Of a DNA stretch of 64,000 bases, positions 56,770-64,000 are shown one piece after another. The notes below the pieces were generated by a model. The model was given only the letters and a program-made list of their open reading frames with translations, had not been told where the DNA came from and made no database searches. Both the position numbers and the translations under genes were made by a program. This DNA is from Lutraria lutraria. Its lineage: Eukaryota > Mollusca > Bivalvia > Venerida > Mactridae. The stretch covers positions 31,076,399 through 31,140,398 of the forward strand of contig OZ026841.1 in the NCBI GenBank assembly GCA_964023205.1, in the 5' to 3' direction. Numbering within the stretch: position 1 is the first letter of the stretch; every line of letters starts with the position of its first letter.

Positions 56770-56832
56770 CCTTTGGATCAGAGGTTTACCATTATCCAGT
56801 TGACTCAAGTTGGCTTGTGATACTGATAAATA

Positions 56833-56872
56833 ATGTCTCCGCTCACTCTTGCTGTGTTTGTGGCGCTTGCAT
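56833..56872 (+). CDS. Cys-rich peptide gene exon 1 (signal peptide)
   Basis: ATG-TCT-CCG... encodes MSPLTLAVFVALA and ends one base into a codon at donor GTAAAG (56873). The next exon supplies TG-ACC-GTG-TTC-GCT, completing LTVFA. Confidence 0.72.
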
Positions 56873-58571
56873 GTAAAGCATATTCGTTCATCTGTCTTCA
56901 TATATACAAAGATGTACATTGTCTTATGCATGTGATTTAGCATAATCATTAAAGCGTTATTTTATATAGAGGCGAAAAATAGACATCGCAGGTTCGATAC
57001 CGGTCACCAAATATATCCGGTGATATCCGATTTGTTTCTGTTCTTGAGACACATTTAAAACAATGTTCGTATTTTGTAAGTGCATGTCTTTTTCTGTAGA
57101 TAGTTCACATAGAAGTTTACAAACGTTGTGATAAAAAGTTACTTTATGAATTGACAGGTTTAAAGATAATTTAGTATTGTTTTACGTTAGTAATCATGTG
57201 TCATTACAGTGTAAAATAGTAGATATAAGCCGAAAACTGTCTACTATGAATTTTTTTACGTAATGGTCAGTTTGAGGTTTATATGTACAAAAATGTAACT
57301 TAAATCATTTCGAAAGGATTACACAATTCATTGACCATGACAATTTATGATTTTTAAAGGTATCAGTCGACTTATTCATTCTAGCTCACAGAGTTCATGT
57401 AATTTATATTGATTTTGCTTCCTCTTTTTATGCTACACTTACATGAAATCGCTCACTAAAAGTCACTGAAGAAGGTAATTGGCTTTGAACAAGTAGTTAT
57501 TCTCACATTTTTATGACCAGACATATACACCAAATATCGTGCGAGTGTAATTGTTTAAAAGCAGACACGGTCGATACCTTTAAAAAACAACCCTTTCCAC
57601 GAATATGCTCGGGTAGCACGAGGGATGTACGTTTTATAAAAACTTGTTTTCATCGATTCAAACTGTCATCGATGGGGTTTGTCACGAAAAAAACCCTAAA
57701 AAAATGTCCATGTAACCCATATATTTTTTTCGTGTCGACAACACACCAATATTACAAAAATAACGGACGGCTGTACATTGAGAGTGATCCATTCGTAAAA
57801 ATACTGGACTGTTAGAACAAAATGATGACGTCACAGAAATTATTTAATTATTTGATATCATGTTCCATATTTTATAGTGACCGTGTTCGCTCAAAACAAC
57901 TGTAACCACTGTCCAACTTGCCAACACAATGAAAACCCCTTCTGTGATGCCTACGGTGTATGTCATTGTAGTAGTTCCGGAAAAAGACAGATAGAAGGTA
58001 ATAGTTTGTAGCTAGCACTGTTTATGATAACACATTTTCTAAATGAACGAATTCTAAAGTAGTAAACACGTAAATGAAAATATTAAATCCAATCCAAATA
58101 TCGTTTTTGTAGTTGCTACCTTTTTAAAGAAGTGATACTTGCGTAACATAATTATGTTATCTTTTTAAAAAAATAGTATACTCGAGAGAGGGTGTTGTCA
58201 TTTTCATTTATATTGTCAAAGTTCGTAAAAAGGTCTGTGACCCAGCAATATGTCCAGATTGCTCTCATGGACCACTGTTCTGTGACCATAATAATGTTTG
58301 ACATCAGTTAAAAATCAGTATTGTTTACGACAACAAAATCAAATAGATTAATTGTATCATAACGCTGCACAAACATTTATTTATTATTACTTTATCCAAT
58401 CCTAATCAGATTTTAGTTATTTATTTCAAATATTTTAATAATACATGTTTTATATTGTTTTTCCTAGTTCGTGTACCTACCTGTCACCCAGAAAGTTGTG
58501 ACAAATGCGACCATGGAACACCCTCCTGTGATGTTTACGGTCATTGTCATTGTGATAACAGTGGAAGATAA
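56833..58571 (+). CDS. secreted two-module Cys-rich peptide precursor (87 aa, spliced)
   Basis: Seen: three coding exons (56833-56872, 57878-57997, 58468-58571 with stop) join in phase 1 throughout. The signal peptide is MSPLTLAVFVALALTVFA, with cleavage expected before QNNC. Two homologous modules follow, each with six Cys. The spacing is C-x2-C-x2-C-x7-C-x5-C-x-C, then C-x4-C-x2-C-x6-C-x5-C-x-C, with a shared CDxYGxCHC end. Between them stands SGKRQ, and the protein ends NSGR: Gly-Lys-Arg and a terminal Gly-Arg are classic processing and amidation signals. Inference: two amidated, disulfide-rich peptides are released outside the cell. I do not recognise the family; immune, signalling or other roles are all open. 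The gene lies among transposons, so expression needs proof. Confidence 0.75.
57878..57997 (+). CDS. Cys-rich peptide gene exon 2 (module 1)
   Basis: Acceptor ATTTTATAG, donor GTAATA, phase 1 to 1. Encodes the end of the signal peptide, then QNNCNHCPTCQHNENPFC and DAYGVCHC, then SSSGKRQIE with the dibasic/Gly site. Confidence 0.78.
58222..58301 (+). pseudogene. broken third module exon in intron 2
   Basis: After an AG (58220-58221) the reading in the same phase gives VRKKVCDPAICPDCSHGPLF and then CDHNNV and a TGA, where the intact modules have CDxYGxCHC. It is clearly homologous to exon 3 (VRVPTCHPESCDKCDHG). The acceptor is poor (CAAAG). It is likely a decayed duplicate exon; use as an alternative, truncating exon is possible. 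Confidence 0.65.
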
Positions 58572-58572
58572 G
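58468..58572 (+). CDS. Cys-rich peptide gene exon 3 (module 2, stop)
   Basis: Acceptor TTTTCCTAG, phase 1. Encodes VRVPTCHPESCDKCDHG, then TPSCDVYGHCHCDNSGR and TAA (58569-58571). A donor GTAATA follows right after the stop, at the place equivalent to the donor of exon 2, so the end of the gene arose by a stop inside a duplicated exon. Confidence 0.78.
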
Positions 58573-59112
58573 GTAATAATTGCAACATTTACATAAAATG
58601 ATAGAAGCGATTATTACGACTGTCATTGTAAGGACCACTGAAACATGGGGGATTATTGAATTATATTATTATTATTTTATTCCTACGTTTGTGTTTTAAG
58701 GAAAAATGAACATAGGCAGTAGTTGTGCTGCACAATAATTAAACTACATAATTTCCCGTCAGGTCAGTGTTGTGTGTAATAATGTCCACATGTTAATTCT
58801 ACAATTTCACAGTAGCGCCCACTTGAATGTTTTCTTTTTAGAACAGTTTTCAATATTCCTTTTTGTTTTAATCTGGACATGCTTAAATGTGCAAGTTTGT
58901 TTAGTGAGAAAATTAACTTGTTTATAACCTACCGTTTTGCCTTCCTAAAGAAGCAAAACAATGCATCAATAACAACTATCATAAATCTATTTTTGAATAA
59001 TATATAAGCTCATTTTATCATTCTACATGTGTTTTTATATGCACAGCTGGTGTAGGCTATGAAATAATGCAATATAATGATAACATGTATTTTTAATTTC
59101 AATATACTTCAG

Positions 59113-59205
59113 ATTAGATTAACAGAGTGGACAGGAAAATAACTGCGTATTACAGCTGTCATGTGCTATTTTTCTGTTCAATAAAATGACAAATTAACTA
59201 AAGAG
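59113..59205 (+). other. probable noncoding last exon of the Cys-rich gene
   Basis: Acceptor ATATACTTCAG ends at 59112 and AATAAA is at 59180-59185. This gives a 3' UTR exon about 90 bases long. The 3' border is an estimate. Confidence 0.5.
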
Positions 59206-59507
59206 TGTTCCAGTTTTGTCTTTACAATATTGACTACATAACCATTCATTAAATTTTGTTGGTGAATTTCTCCGTTGATTATAAATGACAAAAACAACTA
59301 ACTTTGGCGGAAGCAACAATTTAATGAATTATCAAATACCACATGCACGGTGAATCTTTAAATATATGACATGTACACTTGAAGTCATTTCTAACCCAAC
59401 AACGTGTTACATTCAAATAATTGAATATAGATGTCTGAACAAATTATCCTTACTGCCCCGTAATAGAATCTCATTTGGTAAATATATAGATATAAAAATT
59501 GACAAAA

Positions 59508-60365
59508 AACAAAATGGCCCTAGATCGCTCACCTGAGAACAAAGACACTATAATAAACAACCAGGTAATACAGTTTTCATCTGGTATAACCCGTTTCTAC
59601 ATAGATTTTGATCAAAACCAACTATAATTTTCATGAATAATGGGATGCAGGTAAATGTACATTTTGTGTTAATATGGTTATGATTATAGAAGAAATGAAG
59701 GTGCTATAATACTGTTAACAAAATTTTCTTAGTCGAGGGCCCATAACCCTACAAGTACAAGCTCAATTCCAACCATAATCAAACTCATCAAATACCTTTA
59801 GGTTATACACATTCACTGAAAATATATTTAGAATTGGTGAACAATCGATGTTGTTAAGGCAGTAAAAAAAGCTGAAATATAGCAAATTTTCTATGCCAGG
59901 GGCCCATAACTCTTGAAGCAGTGGTCCGATTTCACCAATAACTGAACTTGACCCATACATATTCATTGAAAATATAATAAGTATCGATGAACAAATGAAG
60001 GTGCTATCTAGAGTGTAAAAAAACTCAAATATAGCACATTTTCTAAGTCAAGGGCCCATAACTCTTGAAGTTCAGGTCCGATTCCGCCCTTAATCGATCA
60101 TACACATTCACTAAAATATGATTAGGATTGGTGAATAAATGAAGGCGCAAAAGTGTAAACAAGCTAAATTTAGGAAATTTTCTAAGTCAAGGGCCCATGA
60201 CTCTTGAAGTTCCACTTCGATTTTGCCCATAATCAAACTTGGCCAAGACATTGTGGCCATATATATTGTGACCAAGTTTGATTAGGATTGGTTAAGAGTT
60301 CTGAATGCTGGAGTGTAAACAAACGGCGACGGACGTTGTGATTAATCAAGTGAGCTAAAAAAAAA
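59508..60365 (-). repeat. bivalve-type dispersed repeat (AGCTCAC...GTGAGCG), longer copy
   Basis: Read on the minus strand it starts TTAGCTCACTTGATTAATCA with CGTCCGTCGCCGTTTG and ends TTCTCAGGTGAGCGATCTAG. The inside is about four imperfect tandem units of roughly 145 bp, each with AAGGGCCCATAACTCTTGAAG or its variant on the plus strand. Confidence 0.75.
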
Positions 60366-61264
60366 ACATCACTGTCAACTCCAAATTTACAAAATGGATT
60401 ATAACGCCAATTCTCATAATATGGAAAAAAGTTAATAAAAAAACACACAGTTTGTTCGGCCGTGTAATTAATACCATGTACGTATATCTCTCATTTATAT
60501 ATTCATTTTATTTCTCCAGTAGAAAAATGTCAGTATATATATACATGTATATCTAAACAACTTACGTGTCTGAATGAAGGTCCGTCTTGTAGCGATAAAA
60601 CAATAACAATTTCATAAATTACACATCTTGTTCATTTTTTATGTGCCTATAATTCGGAATGACCTGCATCGTCAAAATAATTTCGTGCACATGTCTGCTA
60701 TATGCACGTGATCAGACCCCGAGGTTATAAAACAGTTTACTTGAAAACAGTCTCTGAGCTCAAATCTCAACTACATTCTCAAAGTATTATGGTCGAAAAA
60801 AATAGAGCTGATTTATGCTCAGATATATGTTCAGATCATTTATTTTGACAGACTAATAATAATAATAATAATAACTTATTTGACAATATACTAAACAATC
60901 AATCTTCCATAAGATCCTCAACAATGAGCTAGAAAAATAACTATGCAAAGAAAATAATGATATTTGATATTTTGGCCCCTATGATGTCTCACAAGATAAG
61001 TTGAAAAATTCAGTGTCAGTGAAAGGATTTGAAAAAACTGAGGCATACCTACAGCTGTAAATAAACAAAAACGCTTAATCTGATATAGACACACCATAAG
61101 AGCCAGCGTATCATTTTACATGTGAACAACATAATCAATATACTTAAAGCAATGGCATTTTAAAAACACAATACACAAAGGAATAATTTTGAAGACGGAT
61201 ATATAGATTTTTATACCTGCAATAGTAATGTTTGCATGAAGTTTGCTAGCCAGTCATATAGGTT
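60366..61264. other. region without gene, with AAT microsatellite
   Basis: (AAT)n at 60857-60880. This may be the 3' tail of the LINE relic that follows on the minus strand. A TATA-like GGTTATAAAACAG at 60723 has no gene attached. Confidence 0.4.
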
Positions 61265-61700
61265 GTAGCAGCAGTATGGGATGTTTCAAAGTATGATGGC
61301 TTCACCCAGCGTAGATATAAAGTTTTGAAATATTAAATAGAAGTAGAGTTGTTTTATGTAAAGAGGGATAGAATTCCATATTGAGGTGCCAGAGAAAACA
61401 AAAGTATGGCGAAATAACTCGGTGTTGGGTTTTGGACTGTACAATTGGTATGTAAAAGAAGAACGTAACAATTGTGAATGAATATATGTAGTAAATGTAA
61501 ATGCATTCTGAAGATAATCTGGTGCATCGCCTGTGAGAGTCTTGTTTATTTGGATAGCTTTCTGATAAATAACACGCTCATGAAATGTCATCCATTTAAG
61601 TTTTGAAAATAGAGCAGTTGGAGGAGTAGAATAATCGCTATCAAGAATTACTCTAGCCGCTCTTTTCTGGAATTTTATAAGTTTGTCTTCAAGACTGCTA
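61265..61700 (-). pseudogene. non-LTR retrotransposon (LINE) reverse transcriptase C-terminal relic
   Basis: Seen on the minus strand: SSLEDKLIKFQKRAARVILD, then KLKWMTFHERVIYQKAIQIN, then SGTSIWNSIPLYIK in one frame. Family knowledge: this is the conserved tail of the reverse-transcriptase ORF of LINEs in molluscs and other animals, with the QKRAAR and W-N-x-(L/I)P motifs. A stop lies just upstream (near 61695) and the polymerase core is absent, so it is a 5'-truncated, decayed copy. Confidence 0.8.
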
Positions 61701-62587
61701 GTACAATTTTACCCATATAATACAGCAAAAGTGAAAATGGGGAAGAATGTATGCATTATAAAAATGTTTTCTAGTTTTTAATTCTAGATAAGAGGTACAA
61801 GTAGGGATAACATTTCTTTATCACATTATTGATATGGTCTGTCCACGATAGGCTATCGTTAATTGTATCAATACTACCATTATTGTCTGATTATAATTAA
61901 CTTAGACATCTAAAAGACAAAATATGAGATTTTAGCTCGGACACCAACCTCAGGTTTTAATACCTCGGGCCCAAAGGAGTTTGTCACGAAAAAAAATCAA
62001 AAAAAATTTTTTTTCCATGTAACTCATATATACATGTATATAGAAGGGAAAGAACTTCGAAAATTCGAATTTTCCAACGCGTGTTATAAACTTCCATGTT
62101 ATTGCAATGCAGTACAAAATAATTAACTCATTTATAGTGCAACGTATGGGCAACGCAACACACTAACAGAAAATGTATACTTTTACTACCTTTAAAGATA
62201 TCCTAAAGTCGCTATTGAAGATTTTTCACTCGAAAAATTGTCAAATTTTACAAATCGACACACTGTCGTAAAATCGCAGCGTGTACAAATCTATAGCGAA
62301 ACTGATAAATTACAGGTAAAACTTCATGGAATGAGTCATAAATCATAACCAAACAGTATATTTATATCATATATTGAATAATTTACTAACTGCTAATGAT
62401 TTCACATCTCGGGATGCACTTTTAATGAAGAATTTACGTTTTTGTTCAGTTTGCGAATTCTTAATTTTGCTTCCTTGATAGGTCACGTGACAATCGCCTA
62501 TCGCGTGATGGAAGCTTAATTCTGATAGGATTAGCGATACTGTGTGGTATTTTTGGACTTGTTTTTATCAAAATCAAGTCTTTTGTA
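61701..62587. other. region without gene
   Basis: AT-rich. Near 61979 it has TTTGTCACGAAAAAAA followed by TCCATGTAAC, resembling 57677-57720. At 62488-62557 there is a worn direct repeat of 63594-63663. Confidence 0.4.
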
Positions 62588-63606
62588 ATCGTTGATTAAA
62601 ATTTTGTCGCTGGACTCCATAACAACTTGGTTAAAAGAATGCCGCATAAAGGAAATAGTACGCAACTAAATGGTGTGATTATATAGAAGTATCTGGAATC
62701 TTTCCCCAGTTAAGTGTGTCAGATGTAAATATGTTTCAAATCATTTTATTGTAACTACATGGAAAGAGTCATGTATCTAAATAAGTGCTTGTCTGTAGAT
62801 ACATGAGATATTCAAATGCGTCGAATTAAAACCGCGTATTCACTGTCCAATAAAATATCTTGCCGTAAAAATAGTTCTACTTTCGGTTTTCGCTCGATAA
62901 TTCAGAAACATCTCTACGAACGTATTCTTGCATTTGCAACAATCTACCATCGATGTATGTGTTTTGTGCCTTTCTAACATTTCTTAATATTACAAAGCGA
63001 ATTCTCATCTAATCGTATTTCCGTGATATTCACCACACCAACTAGTGTTAGTTTGATGACGGAATCGCCATTTATAGACTCACTCCCCCGCAGTGGCTAG
63101 TAGCAAAGCGTAATCGGTGTGGGGAGTTTGATTTATTGAATGAGTTCATGTCAGGTAAACATCGAAGGTTCAATGTTTAAACTGCGGCTTACGAATAATA
63201 ATTCGAGTCGCTAAATACGAACGTAAATTACTGGATACGTTCTTTTAAATAATACAGTTTAACAGTTCCTTTTACGCCAGATTATTAACATCGGGTTAAC
63301 TATAGGTCATATAGGTCTTACTCTACTGTGTCAGAACCTTTTTGATTTGAGTGACCCTGAAAGTGTTCAATGCGACTATGTTCTGTTGTGTTAAAACCAG
63401 AATAATCAATGTTTGTATTTACTGTTATTGAAGTGTTTGTCACTAGTTTGCGTACAATAAAGATTTTTTATGCAATTAAATTGTCTTCAATTAATGTGCT
63501 AATCATTAAACTTTACAATACCAGGCTTTTTTCATTTTAAAATTTTAGCAAAGGGACTATAGTAAAGCCCTAACGTATGTCATTTACCTACATGCATGAC
63601 AATCGC
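62588..63606 (-). repeat. 1-kb dispersed repeat, copy 2 (uninterrupted)
   Basis: Matches 50993-51762 plus 55663-56000 in inverted orientation. It has the empty target AAGATATTTTATT (minus strand) where copy 1 carries the 3.9-kb insertion. The TATA-like and poly(A)-like words seen in copy 1 are largely kept (TATA core changed). Confidence 0.82.
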
Positions 63607-63730
63607 CTAACTGGTGATGAAAGCTTAAATCTGATTGCATGAGCGATACTCTGAGGTATTTGTTTACAATTTACTTGTACCCTGTGCACTCTATCCTTTT
63701 CACTACGCTATCGAGAACCATACCTAAACC

Positions 63731-63815
63731 AAAGTACTGAAAGTACTGTCGGACTTGATTTTTACCATACGAGGCAAAAGAGAGAAATGTGTATATGCAT
63801 GTAGGTAAACAATAC
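63731..63815. repeat. direct repeat partner of 50846-50908
   Basis: Near-identical over 63 bp and then joins TATGCATGTAGGTAAA directly, whereas near 51 kb about 80 extra bases lie between these pieces. Confidence 0.7.
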
Positions 63816-64000
63816 AATTTTGGTACAAAATTAGCACACACAAAACACATATACACGTAATATATTGCACATTAAAAATATAATATACAATAAAAGCAGG
63901 GTTGGGTCAAATAGATATTTAAATGGCACATTAATCTATCAATTTAACAGTCCCTAAACTGATTAGTTTTAATATATAGCATTTAGAACCGCCTGAAAGT

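Noticed and set aside
57513..57815. 100-codon ORF just before exon 2 of the Cys-rich gene
   Set aside because: Lies in the intron, no signal peptide, not in phase with the module exons; part resembles a dispersed sequence near 61979.

Overview
This is a stretch of animal nuclear DNA. It is AT-rich, has many GT-AG introns, and is full of transposon-derived repeats. The repeat flavour (dispersed units beginning AGCTCACCTG, tRNA-derived SINEs, many MITEs) and the protein content point to a mollusc, most likely a bivalve. That assignment is inference; no species can be named from the sequence alone.

Layout. (1) About 0.5-5.6 kb, minus strand: a secreted, very low-complexity Met/Gln/Asn/Gly-rich protein gene, with a TATA box, a noncoding first exon, a signal-peptide exon full of 10-residue repeats and a second large low-complexity exon. 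A Pro/Met/Gln-rich ORF further down may be a third exon. It resembles extracellular or shell-matrix scaffold proteins in composition only. (2) 5.6-9.5 kb: AT-rich intergenic or 5' intronic DNA with a paired ETS-like site, an inverted-repeat element and SINE-like pieces. (3) 9.5-40 kb, plus strand: a 22-exon gene whose splice phases chain without a break for 2,796 codons. Its C-terminal quarter is recognisably ALMS1 (centrosome and basal-body protein, ALMS motif), so this is the molluscan ALMS1 orthologue. Its 5'-most coding exon is not securely found. Its introns hold SINE-like copies, a TTAA-flanked MITE family, a hAT-like MITE with an 8-bp target duplication, two pogo/Tigger-like elements (one with a CENP-B/psq-type remnant), a 19-bp minisatellite and other hairpin elements. 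(4) 40-64 kb: mostly a graveyard of nested transposons. A fold-back Tc1-like element is interrupted by a 730-bp element with a 9-bp target duplication. Next to it is a 2.4-kb element with about 345-bp inverted repeats and a 5-bp target duplication. A 1-kb repeat is present twice in opposite orientation, and one copy is split by a 3.9-kb TA-flanked insertion, so both filled and empty sites are visible.

Inside this graveyard, at 56.76-59.2 kb on the plus strand, sits a small complete-looking gene that needs splicing to be seen. It has a TATA box, a signal-peptide exon, two homologous six-cysteine module exons in the same phase, and a noncoding last exon. The 87-residue precursor has a GKR processing/amidation signal between the modules and ends in Gly-Arg. 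A third, stop-broken module exon lies in its intron. I do not recognise this family; it is the best candidate here for an undescribed product.
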